A stretch of 64,000 nucleotides of DNA from Epiperipatus broadwayi (GCA_028023455.1 JAQFVV010012402.1:16184935-16248934), one strand, 5' to 3'. Shown: positions 1 to 11,699, counted from the stretch's first letter. Notes: a model not told the origin generated them from the letters alone. Program-made: numbers and translations.

Positions 1-299
1 TAATCTATTATAACATTAACAAATTATTACATATATAACACCATATACTGTTAACGTTAATAATTTATTATTGTATTAATGTTAATAATCTATTATTATG
101 TTAACAAATTATTACATATACAATACCATCTAGTTTTCTATAATAGAAATAAAACAATAACAATTATAACATATTAGTAAAATCAAATAAGACTTTCATA
201 TAGAAATCCAATATAACTTCAAAAAAAATTGTCTATGTAATATAGCAATATACAAAACAAATAATACATGTATTATACAACTTTATATATATTATCTTA

Positions 300-760
300 C
301 ATAGTTTTCCATTCAGTTTCAATTGACCAGTTATTATCTAAATTTATTGAAGTTTTGTAAATATTCATACAATTATTTAAGTTTTGTTTAATGTAATGTG
401 TTTCATATATTAGTCTTCTCTTTGGGTTTTTAATATAATTTAAAGGTTTAATATTTTTATAGCATCAATTTTATGTCTATACGTTATGTAATGAATGTAC
501 AAAGTAGATCAATCATCTCATCTATTAATTGCATTGTTATGTTCTTTGGCTCTTACGTATAATGTTTCCTTTTATGATCATAGTAAATCATATTGCAAAA
601 TTCACAGTTAATTTTATATACCATTCCCTTTTTGTATTTTATATCATCTCTTAATTTATAATTATCTATTAATTTATCCAGACTTCTGCTATTCGACCAT
701 TCAATATTTACATACTTATCAATATAATTTTTGTTTTTTATCAATGTATTATAAATTTTG
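300..760 (-). pseudogene. PLE GIY-YIG endonuclease remnant, minus strand
   Basis: The minus strand reads LDKLIDNYKLRDDIKYKKG then MVYKINCEFCNMIYYDHKRK at 744-560, the N-terminal part of a GIY-YIG domain with both Cys of the C-x2-C pair present. The C-terminal part follows in shifted frames toward 300 (KIDAIKIL, NPKRRLIYETHYIK, LNNCMNIYKTSINL). It is homologous to 4710-5060, of which it is the inverted partner. The catalytic Tyr-Ile-Gly box is degraded. Confidence 0.75.
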
Positions 761-1104
761 GAATAATATTAAAGCTTGATCCATTTTTTATTTGAACTAT
801 TATCATCATTACAATTATTCTGCATAGATATGTTATCACCTACTACAGATTTATAAGAATTAAAAAGTATATTTTAATAGTTTTATGATTGTATCACTAA
901 TCTTTATATAATTTAATAAATAAATTGATTCTTTTGTAAATGAGCTACATTTTTATCTGTATTATGATTATCATTTATATATTTAAAAGTTGTAATAACT
1001 ACCATTTTTTATATCCAAGCTTGTTGTGAATCTATATGAATAATTTTTCTTAATTTGTCTTCTTTAATAAAATGTTTTAATACAATATTATTATCATTAT
1101 CTAT

Positions 1105-1338
1105 TAGACAGGGTACGAGCACAGACTTTCACATGACCCACCACTCTTCACACTATCTCATAACACTGATACACCTGAACACACATATGTCGAAAAGATA
1201 ATCACCAATATACGTATTTCATGCTAAACCAGCAATAATCAGTTGGTCCAGATTACCATCTCTACACATATATGCTACAAGTACTCAGATATATATTAAG
1301 ATAGCAAATCCTCCTACTTTAAGCCTGTGTATTTCATC
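1105..1338 (-). mobile_element. Family C hammerhead repeat inserted in PLE
   Basis: A 234-bp copy of the C family sits inside the minus-strand PLE. The flanks are near-identical 13/12-bp direct repeats, tatcattatctat at 1092-1104 and tatcatttctat at 1339-1350. The uninterrupted sequence is visible in the + arm near 4320-4335. On the minus strand the HHR core is damaged at G8 (CTGATTA), with GAAATAC intact. The tRNA T-arm-like end seen in other copies is degraded here (gtacgagcac). Confidence 0.75.
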
Positions 1339-1415
1339 TATCATTTCTATGTGAATAATCTATATCTAAATATTTAATTTTATCTTCAAATTCTACTTTT
1401 GTAAATTTAATATTA

Positions 1416-2156
1416 AAAATAAATCCTAGATATAATATAGAATAAAATAAATATCTTTATATAACACAAAATAATCACATAATAACAATAACATAAAAAA
1501 GCTCTTTTCAGCAATTTTTAATTTTTGCTTTTTTCAATATGTCTTGGTTAACTACAAAAAAAAAGCATGTGATGTGATGTGAAATGGAGTCAAGAATCAA
1601 CAATTATGCCCAGAAATGTGATGTGATGTGATGTACTGTAGCTTCTCCTTAAATGGAGTCAAGATCGCTCAACAAATATGCCCAGAGAAACCTGTTCCCC
1701 AGTCTAAATTTTCCCATATTCTGCTCCATTCCATTTCCACAACATAATCTTTGTCACCTCTACAGCCTTTATATCTAAATCCCCCTTATCTTTTTCCAAA
1801 CCCAGCATAAAAACCAATAATCTACTTTCTGTATAATCACTTTTTTCATATTTTTTTTTCCATAACTTCATTATATTGCCTACATAGCGACATCTACTGG
1901 CTCTATATAAAATTAACACAAGCCTATAATTATGCTTTAATATTTTTATAATAACACATTATATTACCCTCCATTCGTTTTTCATTATCCAATTATTAAT
2001 TAAATTAATTGACGTTTTATAAATGTTCCTACAATTATTTCTGCTATAATTAATGTAATTAGTTTCATATATCTTCCTTCTATTAATTTCTTTAATATAA
2101 CTTAATGGGCTTATAAAGCAACATAAAGGATTTAGTTCCTCATATTTTAGATGTTT
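1416..2156 (-). mobile_element. 5'-truncated PLE fragment plus LINE-L tail inserted in PLE
   Basis: The insertion is bounded by a perfect 13-bp direct repeat, aaatttaatatta, at 1403-1415 and 2157-2169, and RT coding resumes exactly across it. The distal part (2156-1925, minus strand) encodes a PLE GIY-YIG C-terminus (INRRKIYETNYINYSRNNC, RNIYKTSINLINNWIM), so this is a separate 5'-truncated PLE. The proximal part contains the LINE-L 3' end. The duplication length matches that of the A, B, C and E elements. Confidence 0.65.
1556..1919 (-). mobile_element. LINE-L 3' end (C-terminal codons and tail)
   Basis: The minus strand at 1919-1704 encodes IMKLWKKKYEKSDYTESRLL then GLEKDKGDLDIKAVEVTKIM, matching the C-terminus of the LINE-L copy at 27685-27860. 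It is followed by the shared 3' UTR (tggagtcaagatcgctc, cttctccttaaatggagtca) and a tandem gatgt tail seen twice at 1565-1580 and 1618-1635. The partial duplication of the tail region suggests slippage or a second short insertion. Confidence 0.75.
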
Positions 2157-2999
2157 AAATTTAATATTATATACATTGTTATTAAAATCTTTATAAATAT
2201 TATTCATAGCTCTTTTACTATTATAATTAAAATATCATTAACATATCTAGAATAATGTAATATTTCTTGACTAATTATTAATTATAATAGTTTCTAATTT
2301 GTTTAAAAATATTAATGACATTAACCCATTAATTGCACAATTTATAACCAATATTTTATGTTTATTCCAAAATTCATGATTATATTTAAAATATAAGCTG
2401 TTACTTATTAATATTAAACTCTCTTCTATAATATTTATTATATTTATATCATTTATATATTGATTTAAAATTTTTATTAATATTTCTACACTTTTAAGTC
2501 TTGGAATGATTGGATACATTTTTTCAATATTCATTGTTAAAATATTTTAATTTCTAGTTAATTTTATATTAATTTGTTAATAATATTATCTGTATTTTTA
2601 ACAGAAAATTATATATATTCTGAAATATCTGCTATCCATTTATTTAAATATTTACAAAACTTTTGTAAAATAAAATCACTAAAATTATTATTTTTATGAA
2701 TTTTAATCTTTGTAAAAAGGTATGGGTTTTCATAAGAAGAAGGATACATTAATTTATATTGAATTATATTTATAATTTTATAATCTTTTATTTGTTTTTC
2801 ATACTAGTCATAGAATGTTTTAGCAATTTATTATATCCTTATTTATTTATTTCATATCTATTCTATTTATATAATCCTTATAATACATGATAACAAATCT
2901 ACTGCCTTTACTATCTTTACAAGTAGTAATTTTCTCCATATCACAAATATTCTATTATTAACAATATTAAGAATATTTGTGATATTGAGAAGATTATTA

Positions 3000-3516
3000 A
3001 AGCTTGTTGAGGAATTGGCAATCCTCATTGTTTATAACTTACAAGCTTAAGAGTATAGGATCATGTGATCTATGACTCTTATTTTGACTATTTATAGTCT
3101 CTGCCTTAAGTCTTATGCAATGTTATATTGCTAAGACTACTAATATATGGTATGTCTGAAGATCTCTCAGCCCCATATAGTTATTTGAGTTGGATATCTG
3201 GGTTTGAAGACATGTAGATGTCTGAAAATTTCAATTTTCCACTCAATAGATAACTTTTAGATAAGTGCTTGGCTTTGGGTTGGTATTTTTAGATCTAGTG
3301 TCTGAACCTACCCTGACACCTCTCTGAGGAGTGCCAAAGCACGAAACCATGGTCAGGGGTTTGGGGAGGGGTTCCTGACAAAGATATTTTAAGTGCTGGC
3401 TCTGGCTAAGCATTTATCACAAAGCTTGTTGAGGAATTGGCAATCCTCATTGTTTATAACTTACAAGCTTAAGAGTATAGGGTCATGTGATCTATGACTG
3501 TTATTTTGACTATTTT
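3000..3516 (+). mobile_element. Family A hammerhead element, partial tandem dimer
   Basis: A 517-bp insertion in the + PLE arm, flanked by the 11-bp direct repeat gaagattatta (2989-2999 and 3517-3527). Removing it restores PLE sequence that matches the opposite arm at about 2910-2950. The first about 95 bp (3000-3093) recur at 3422-3516, giving a monomer of 422 bp in 1.2 head-to-tail copies. This is the expected footprint of a circular or concatemeric RNA copied back into DNA. It carries a complete HHR (separate entry). The 3' end holds the shared aagcttaaga and tcatgtga module, 26 nt from the terminus. Confidence 0.85.
3304..3374 (+). ncRNA. Type I hammerhead ribozyme, family A, intact core
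   Basis: Core CTGAGGA at 3324-3330. Helix II is GTGC (3331-3334) with GCAC (3339-3342) and a CAAA loop. GAAA is at 3343-3346. Helix III is ACC with GGT closing an AT loop. The predicted cleavage is after GTC, between 3354 and 3355. Helix I pairs ACCTCT (3318-3323) with AGGGGT (3355-3360), including one G-U, then an internal loop, then GAACC (3304-3308) with GGTTC (3370-3374). Every conserved core base of a type I HHR is present. Self-cleavage is predicted from these features, not measured. Confidence 0.88.
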
Positions 3517-3784
3517 GAAGATTATTATTTGTAAAGAAGATAAAGACAATAGATTTGTTGTCATGTATTATAAAGATTATATAGATAGAATAGAGTATGA
3601 AATAAATAAAGAAGGATATAACAAATTGCTAAAAGACCTTGACTAGTATAAAAATCAAACATATAAAATTACTTAATAAAATTAAAGATTATAAAATTAT
3701 AAATATAATTCAATATAAATGATTGTATCCTTCTTATGAAATCCCATATGTTTTAACAAAAGTTAAACTAATAACCCATTAAGA

Positions 3785-4417
3785 TTGTTATTTAATTTTA
3801 GTGATTTTATATTACAAAAGTTTTGTAAATATTTAAATAAATGGGTAGTAGATATTTTAGGATATGGAGAATTGTCTATTAAAAATACAGATAGTATTAT
3901 TAACAAATTAAGTAGTATAAAATTAATAGATATTGAAAAAATGTATCCAATGATTCCAAGTCTTAAAAGTATAGAAATATTAATAAATATTATAGAAGAG
4001 AGTTTAGTATTAATAAATAACAGCTTATATTTTAAATATAATAATGAATTTTGGAATAAACACAAAATATTGGTTATGGGTTGTGCAATTAATGGGTTGT
4101 CGTCAATATTTATAAACGAATTAAAAACTATTATAATTAAAAAAAGAATAATTAGTCAAAAAATAATACATTATTCTAGATATGTTGATGATATTTTAAT
4201 TATTGATAATAAAAGAGCTATGAATAATATTTATACAGATTTTAATGACAATATATTTAATATTAAATTTACAAAAGTAGAATTTGAAGATAAAATTATA
4301 TATTTAGATATAAATATTCACATAGATAATAATAATATTGTATTAAAACATTTTATTAAAGAAGACAAATTAAGGAAAATTATTTATATAGATTCACAAG
4401 TGTGGGTACAAAAATAA
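3785..4417 (+). pseudogene. PLE reverse transcriptase fragment
   Basis: This 210-codon open stretch encodes the palm region of a Penelope-type RT. Readable blocks in order are KMYPMIPSLKSIEIL (the usual SLYPSIP region), MGCAINGLSSIFINEL (the MGSPLS-like block), HYSRYVDDILII with the catalytic YVDD box, and IIYLDINIHI (the FLDV-like block after the catalytic box). The upstream N-terminal part continues in broken frames from about 3528. The downstream linker to the GIY-YIG domain is frameshifted. The family normally copies RNA at nicked chromosomal ends or target sites. The fragment starts mid-domain, so the first Met is unlikely to be a native start. The identification is firm; function is lost. 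Confidence 0.88.
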
Positions 4418-4709
4418 CAATCATTATAACTTTTAAATATAGAAATGATAAATATAATACAGATAAAAATGTAACTCATTTATAAAAGAATCAATTTATT
4501 AAATTATATAAAGATTATGGATACAATTATAAAACTATTAAAAATATATGTTTTAATTCTAAGAAATCTATAGTAGATGATAGCATGTCTATGCAAAAAA
4601 ATTGTAATAATGATAATAGTTCAAATAAAAAATGGATCAAGCTTTCATATTATTCCAAAATTTATAATACATTGATAAAAATAAATATTATATTGATGAG
4701 CATATAAAT

Positions 4710-5060
4710 ATCGAATAGTCGAATAGCAAAAGTCTGGATAAATTAATAGGTAATTATAAATTAAGAGCTGATATAAAATTCAAAAAAGGAATAATATATA
4801 AAATTAACTGTGAATTTTGAAATATGATTTACTACAATCATACAGGGAAACAGAGATAAGAGCCAAAGAACATAACAATGCAATTAATAGATGGATGAGA
4901 TGATCGGTCTGCTTTATACATTTATTACACAACATATGGACATAAAATAGATGCTATAAAAATATTAAATCTTTAAATTATGTTAAAAACCCGAAGAGAA
5001 GACTAATATATTAAACATATTACATTTAACATAAGGTAAATAATTGTGTGAATATTTACA
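4710..5060 (+). pseudogene. PLE GIY-YIG endonuclease remnant
   Basis: Translation across small frameshifts gives KKGIIYKINCEF followed by NMIYYNHTGK. This is the start of a GIY-YIG endonuclease domain (the usual pattern is VYKI-C--C---YIGET-R). It continues to GHKIDAIKILNL and a C-terminal tail with ED-YIKHI. The domain nicks target DNA for PLE integration. It lies directly downstream of the RT fragment in the same orientation, the canonical order. Stops at the Cys motif and after QR show it is dead. The minus-strand partner copy at 300-760 is homologous. Confidence 0.75.
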
Positions 5061-5332
5061 AAACTTCAATAAATTTAGATAATAACTAGTCAATTAGAAA
5101 TAAATGGAAAATTATGCAAGACAATATATAGAGAGTTGTATAATACATGTACTAATTGTTTTGTATATTATTATACTACATAGTGAATTATTTTTTTTTG
5201 AAGTTATATTGGATTTCTATATGAAAGTCTTGTTCTATTTTACTAATGTGTTATAATTGTTATTGTTGTTGCTTTATTTCTATTATGGAACACTAGATGG
5301 TGTTGTATATGTAATAATTTATTAATTCCTGA

Positions 5333-5377
5333 CTCCCTTTAAGAAGTCACAGTGCATCACATCACATAATGTGATAA
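5333..5377 (+). mobile_element. LINE-L 3' terminal scrap
   Basis: About 45 bp reading tcctgactccctttaagaag and ending gcatcacatcacat match the last bases of LINE-L copies at 25155-25200, 26215-26262 and 27945-27990. It directly follows the outer end of the right PLE arm. Confidence 0.6.
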
Positions 5378-5399
5378 TAGATTATTAATATTTGAAAAG

Positions 5400-8300
5400 G
5401 GAGTAACCCATGTACCGAAATAGCTTTTTATGTGTGATTAACATATATTTATATTAGCTGTTTTATATGATTTTTGTTGTAATTTATATGAAGTAATAGC
5501 ACATTGGAATTCATTATTTCCATTTTTGATGATAAAAAAATAAGTTTAATAACAAATTTATTCTAAACCAAACTGCTGGAATCAGAAGAGTTGGAAAAAA
5601 AAAAATCCAAAGATTGCAGTATAACTTATTAAGATTTTCTAGATAATAAAGAAAATGATTAAAATAATTTAGAAAAGTAGTCTTATAAAAATCCATAGAA
5701 TCATAGTATTAAATTGTAAGATTTTTGTTCTACTTATTCTTTGATTAAGCTTCTATTAAAAATTACTTCTAAAGAAATTAGAGATTTGCCAGTTTACTTT
5801 TTCTTCGTTTTTGGATTGAAAATTATTTAAAATATCTTAAAGTAAAAATAGGATTTTTAAAAAAATATATAAATAAATTTAGAAGCTATTTTTTTTTTTT
5901 TTACTGATATTGATTTTCAAATGTTCTTTAGAGATGTTTTCTGTTGTCATTGAATGAGAAAGTTCAACACTGAAAAGCAAGGAAAAGTTTCATTGCTTTT
6001 GAATTATAGTGTTGGTGAATAATTTAGAGAATTTCATGGAGAGCAAAAAAAAAAGTCAAACATTTTGATCATTCTGTGATTGAAATCTCGTTTGATGTGT
6101 AAATGATAAGTTGAAATTGTTCCATTTTGATTACATCATGAGATGATTTAATTTACTAGAAAAGAGTATCTTTATGGTGAAATGAGTAAAGTCTGACTAG
6201 CATTGAAATAGAAGAACATCATTTCAATTATGAATTATATCTTGGAGCAGCTTGGAAAATGAAACAGATTTTAGATTTATATGATAGTCAGGAATTGACT
6301 TCAACTTAATGACACCCAGAATAATATTTTCAACGTGTTGGTTCTTAACATTCCAATATGTTTTTTATTTTATTTTAAAAGCCTATGTATGTTTAATCTA
6401 TATGTGAAAAATTATTAATATATGTAAATATATAGTCATTTGAACTATTAAGCAATTATAGTTCTTTTTTTTTTTTTAGAACAAATAATGAAATCCTTTT
6501 CCCAATAAAAACTTTATTTAGTCATCAGAAGTATTACTAATATCTAGAACTCCCAAATATCTTTAAATTGTTTATTGACTTTCTATTTGTATGCACTAAC
6601 TTTCATTGCAATGGAACCGTTAGATTTGGATTATGTGTCTCTCCATTATGATAAGTTTTGAATGATGTATGTTTTCTGAAATATTAGTGTCAAGTTGAAT
6701 TTTTTTATATGTGATGATTAAAAGATAATGTGTCTCTATTTACAGTGCTCAGAAAACTTATTAGTGTTACCAGAAATAACAATTCACTGTTGAAAGTGCA
6801 ACATTCTTATTAACTGAATCAGAGATGGCCAAACTGAATTTGTTGAAGTATATACAGATCTTTGATTATAAAGTATAGCTCAAAGATAAATGAAAGTTTT
6901 CAAGTTTTGTAATTAATTTTACTAGTTTATTTTTATGTTTGGCAGTCACATTTAATCATAATGAAATGCAAATACATATAAGTTTCTCTGATGTTTCACA
7001 GAACTTTAATGTATTAAATATAATCAATATAATTAAAACAACAATCAGTCATGGTTTTGAAATATTTGATGTGTATATATGTACTTTGCAATAATTGAAG
7101 CTAATAACAATTAAATACATGAGTAAATATTGTATGTGTATTTAGTAATATTTATGTCTAATTTCTGTAATCAAATAGTAACAATTAAACACATATAGTA
7201 TTGTTTATATCTTGTGGCTTTTAAATATCTTAAGTTTATCATATGAGTTCTGCATTATGCAAATTTGACCATCTCTGAACTACATTATAATAATTATTCT
7301 GCTTGGGTAGTGATGAACTCATCATATTACTATTTTTAAGGATCATCTTGTGTATATAACATTCAAAAAGAAGCATTATCTACTAGATAATGATTGTTGT
7401 TCCATAGATCAAAGATTAATACATATGTATCAGTCTGTACTTTAATGGATCAGATTTGGTATTGTATTAAGTACTAAAACAATAGAAGGTATTTTTAGCA
7501 GATCTCCCAACATTGTATTGTTTATGATGAAATAATCAAAATCTATCCATGAATAAGTTGCACAGTTATGGAAATATTAGATTTCATAAAGAATATTTAT
7601 GTAAAAAATAATTGCATGATTAATTACTCAGAAAGTCACATGATATTCAGTTACAAAAATATGAGTTCAAGGAATATTGGAGCTGGAAAAAATCATGTAT
7701 TTTTATAGTGCTGGTTGGTGGAACCAAAGAAAGTAGATGAAAGATGCGAAAAAACTATATTTTAGAACGATGGACAGAAGTTTTTTTATATATATATATA
7801 ATATAAAGAGGAAGTGCAATTTAAAAAATAGTTAGAACAATGAATGCTAAATGCTGCAAGTAAATATTATTTAAAGATCTATCAGATTGAAAAATAACAG
7901 AAAACAACTTTTTTTTGACATTCTTTTCATCTTTTAGTTTCAGCAGATATACATATATATATATGTGTGTGTGTGTCGATGTTTTTGTTGTCAAGTCATC
8001 TCAATATCCTCAATATAATTAGTACTAAATAATAAATATCAACTTATAATTAGTACTATTGTCAGTTTTAAAATTTGCAGATATAATTCAGCATATATAA
8101 AAATGTTCTTTATTAAGTCCTTCATTTTCTTTATAATAATGCCTTTTTAAAAAGAATAGAAATTATTACTCTATAACAATATTATTTAAATATTGTATTT
8201 CATATTAACCCCATTAATTCTCCCTCATGCTCTTCAGTGCCATGATAGTAGAGGGACAGATTTGAGAGCTAAAAGCTTTTGAATTGAAGCTAAACTTGAC

Positions 8301-9350
8301 CCTGTTGCTATCCAAACATGATGATCCTTGAGTCAGTTAACTACTTTATTGTTTTTTATTTTATCAATAATTCTTAATTTTATATATAAATTCTCTATAT
8401 TTATAAATGGTCCAATGTGTCTAGCAATAGTTATATACATAATATATTTAATAAATTATATTTTACCTTTACAAGAATTTGTTATTAATATTTTATAAAA
8501 TAAGCAGAATGCCTTTAATATGATCATCAGGAGTCAATACCGATTTGAAGTCACCTAATAATAATTTCAGAGAACTTATACCAGCTTTGTACTGCTTTGA
8601 TGCATTTTGTCCAGATTAGTAAATTAAATTAACTATAGTTAGATAAATCACTAAACACTTGTTGTATTAATACAATGACCATAGTATCACAGTTATCACT
8701 CTGAATGCTAATTTTTATCAGTCCATAAAATCTATCGTCATAAATTATTGTTGTTATTATTACTATTATTTTAACAGCATGTTTATAATAGATGCTCTTT
8801 TTTTTTTAATTTTCTATTAACAGTACTATTCTGACACCATTAATATTCTCTTATGGTTCAATAAATCATGCCATTGATATGATGATGATCATTATTCTTT
8901 AAAGAGGATGATTCCAATAATAATATATTATTGAAGTGATAAAGTGATGGATTGAAGAGCTGAAACTTTCTGGGTTGATTCTCAGCTGATCAAATGAAAA
9001 AAAAAAGTCAGTTGGAGCTTTTGGGCTCACCCTGCTTCAGCTTGAATGTCACATGACCCCTAAGAAAACGCATATAATTATATTGCCATTAACAGCCTTT
9101 CATGTTATATTTATTAGGTGCATTATATCACTTTTACTATAATAAATCTTATTTGCAAATTTGTTTATATTTATATTATTAGTATCATATATGCATTATT
9201 ATTAATGTTATGCTTTAGGTTCTATTTTCAATATTTACACTTTATTAGCTTTGTATAATCTCTATTGCTTGCTGTTATTTTAAGTGTAAATAAAATAAAC
9301 ATACATCATTTTTTCTTTTAAATATATTTATAACAATAAAAATAATAAAT
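5400..9350. other. No assignable feature
   Basis: AT-rich sequence with short microsatellites (for example the ta/tg run at 7950-7976). No protein similarity was recognised in six frames. A TCACATGA site occurs at 7636-7643, and another at 9049-9056 within gcttgaatgtcacatgaccc. Confidence 0.5.
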
Positions 9351-9360
9351 ATAATGGTAA

Positions 9361-10036
9361 ATTAACTATCATATACAGTCTTTCATTCTGCAGAAGTACT
9401 TTCAGTTAATTCCTTAACCTGCCTCAACTGCCATTAAATTCAAAGACAAAACGGAAGCAGACATCACAACTCAAATTCCATGAATCCCAAATTTTAACAT
9501 CAGCAGCTTGGCTATTAATTATATTCATTTTATTTTTATTTATTAAAATTGCTTCTTTAATTTTTCTTTTATTATGATCATGAAGAATCTTAACACTTTC
9601 AATATCAAACTTAAATTTATATTTACATGTATTTTCATGATCCAAGAAAACTGAAGTAGTCATTAAATCATTATTATTTTTACTTTTTACATGCTTGTGT
9701 AACAATTCCTGTTCCTTTTATCTTTTTTCAATACTGCAACTCAATTCTTCTATATATGACAACATACATCCATAAAAAAATTTGATACATAACATTACTT
9801 TTCTGCTTGGCAGGTGTGACATTTTTAGAATTATTCACTAATTTATTACTAGTATAAATAGAAATAAAATGATTTTAATTAATAGGCAAGCTGCTAACAT
9901 TCAAATTTAGGATTCGTGGGATTTGAGTTGATTACGTTTGCTTCCATTTTGTTTTTGAATTTAAGAGCAGTTGAGATAGTTTAAGGAATTAACCGAAAGT
10001 ACTTCTGCAGATTGAAAGACTGTATATAATAATTAA
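9361..10036. mobile_element. Palindromic PLE remnant
   Basis: Inverted arms of roughly 150 bp (9361-9510 and 9880-10036) share blocks such as gcagaagtacttt and its complement. They flank a minus-strand GIY-YIG fragment. This repeats the head-to-head layout of the larger PLE pair with a different, more diverged PLE family. No HHR core was seen. Confidence 0.7.
9424..9790 (-). pseudogene. PLE GIY-YIG C-terminal fragment
   Basis: The minus strand reads LLHKHVKSKNNNDLMTTSVF then LDHENTCKYKFKFDIESVKI, LHDHNKRKIKEAILINKNKM, NIINSQAAD. This matches the C-terminal half of PLE GIY-YIG domains: the SAL-EH segment, the FD-VKIL segment, and the R-IKEAL-I segment ending in N-QAG-like residues. An upstream part (MLSYIEEL) is present in a shifted frame. 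Only the second half of the domain remains, so it is inactive. It lies inside the palindrome 9361-10036. Confidence 0.75.
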
Positions 10037-10039
10037 TTA

Positions 10040-11200
10040 CTATTATATTTATTATTTTTATAGTTATTTTAATAGTTTTTTAATTAATGAACATTTTATT
10101 TGTATATATATATTACAGGTTGTTTGGCGTAAATTAGAAGATGGTCCAGAGCATTAAACTGTAGAAAGGTCAAAGATTTTTACATAAGAAAAAACCCCAG
10201 ATCTGTCAGAATGGCTGCTTTAACTCTTTTTTTTTCCTAGATCATCATATTCATCAATTGCATTATTCATCCACCATTACATTGTATCATGTGTAGATTT
10301 ATTTTTTTACTTTTAGTTTTAATCTATTCTTCTATTTAATAAATTTTACTATATATTTTTGATAGCTGTCTTTTTTTTTCTATATTCCATTCTACGTCTT
10401 TATAATAAACATTGTAACTATAAAAATAATAATTTAAATATAGCTTAATCAATAATTTAAATTTAACTTTCTATTATTTCATTACAAGTCTTCCCCATAT
10501 GCAATGTGATATTTAAATATGATCACTAGATCTGTAGTTTTCCTGAGGAGAGTTGTGGTCCATTATTTCAAATGAAAAATGCCAAAAGAAGCAGAATTGC
10601 TAAAATAATTTTTTGATTGAATTAACTGAAAGAAATGTCATCAAATTGATTAAGGCAGAAGAATTAGCTGGAGAGTGAATCTCAATATGTCTACACAAAA
10701 ATCGGTATAACTATTCTGGTAGAATATTAGACATAAAATGTATTAGGGATTAGGATAAAGAAATTGAAGATGTAGTGATCAAAATTAAAAATACGAGATA
10801 AAAGAGTCATTAATATGATAACAAAAGAAGATCAGCATTAAAGCTGAAGATATTTAAGATAATAGAATGTATGTTAAGTTCTCTTCCCAGGAGCAGATTG
10901 GGTTACTTAGACAACTAAGTACTACAACTAAATACAAAAATTTAATCGCCTTCAGTGTTAAATTGCCATTATTTGCCACTTATAATTTATTGTAAATCTT
11001 GATTTTAAAGCTATGTCATAATCTTTAATAAGTTCACGTCATTCAGATAGTAAATAATAAATATAAATATGTTAACTACATATCAACCAGTGAAGCTTCC
11101 TTTAAATTAAAAATCCTTTATAGCTAAGTGCTTTCAGGGAAATATTTAAACCCCCATAATCATAGCTATTTAATTGATGATTCATGGTAACTAATGCTTT
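10040..11200. other. No assignable feature
   Basis: AT-rich stretch with scattered short ORFs and no recognised domain, repeat family or RNA gene. Confidence 0.5.
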
Positions 11201-11218
11201 TTAATTGTATGTAAATGT

Positions 11219-11690
11219 TCACATAAAATATTCAAATATGCAACTCACTGGGGAGAGAGTAAAGCAAGCCGCTCTTTTGTTAATAGCATTGTTATTATTG
11301 GATATTAAATAGGCTTCCTTTACTTTTCTTTTAACATCATCTCTCTTTGAAGGTTTAAAAATGTGAGTGGTTGTAACTTGGTGCTCCCAGAATATTGACT
11401 TAGTTACATCTTTATTTTTGGCTTTATTATACAAATATCTGTGTTGATATATCCTGGTGGCAATATTAGCACGTGTTTCACTGATGTATATAGCTTTACA
11501 CCCTATTTGAGGTCACATTATTCCATAAACAACCTGGGGAGTGGATTCACGATTAATGTGGTCCTTAGAATTATTAATTGCCATATTAGTATTAAGAGGC
11601 ATCCATATACTTATTCAAAAGCCCTTGGAGAGGCTCTTTATTATTTTTGGTGTAATATTTTTTATAAAAGGATAGTTAAACATTTTCTAT
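11219..11690 (-). pseudogene. PLE GIY-YIG endonuclease fragment
   Basis: The minus strand reads GCKAIYISETRANIATRIYQ followed by HRYLYNKAKNKDVTKSIFWE and HQVTTTHIFKPSK. It ends in KRKVKEAYLISNNNNAINKR. The usual YIGETGR motif appears as YISETRA, so the catalytic Gly and Arg context is damaged. The N-terminal part upstream (to 11690) is frameshifted. It is a third PLE subfamily in the window, single and not palindromic. Confidence 0.75.
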
Positions 11691-11699
11691 CATAAAATG

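Larger units (their letters stand above)
1040..2940 (-). pseudogene. PLE reverse transcriptase, minus-strand arm, twice interrupted
   Basis: This is the minus-strand counterpart of the RT at 3785-4417. The segment 2534-2271 encodes NIEKMYPIIPRLKSVEILI and the following palm block. 2207-2157 encodes AMNNIYKDFNNNVYNI. After an insertion at 1416-2156 the frame resumes at 1415 with NIKFTKVEFEDKIKYLDI, so the RT reading is contiguous across the inserted block. A second insertion splits it at 1105-1338, after which VLKHFIKED resumes. The YVDD box lies in a broken stretch around 2225-2270. Dead copy; it provides an internal standard for locating the insertions. Confidence 0.78.
104..5325. mobile_element. 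Penelope-like element, head-to-head inverted pair
   Basis: Two PLE copies lie in opposite orientation with their 5' ends abutting near 2941-2985, where the sequence is itself palindromic, and their 3' ends pointing outward. The right (+) arm is the better preserved. The left (-) arm is interrupted at 1105-1338 and 1416-2156, and the right arm at 3000-3516. The coding order is RT then GIY-YIG endonuclease, as in PLEs. Matching outer ends (ctagatggtgttgtatatg at about 5293 and its complement near 115-135) mark the limits. PLEs often form inverted or tandem partial copies. Both arms carry stops and frameshifts, so neither is autonomous now. The outer boundaries are approximate and no clear target duplication was found for the whole pair. 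Confidence 0.85.

Noticed and set aside
3150-3180. ctgaagatctctcag in family A as an alternative hammerhead core
   Set aside because: No GAAA follows at the right distance; it is only a short hairpin. The real core is at 3324-3346.
3763-4065. Minus-strand ORF of 100 codons opposite the PLE RT
   Set aside because: Low-complexity Leu/Ile/Asn shadow of the real RT frame at 3785-4417; no motif of its own.
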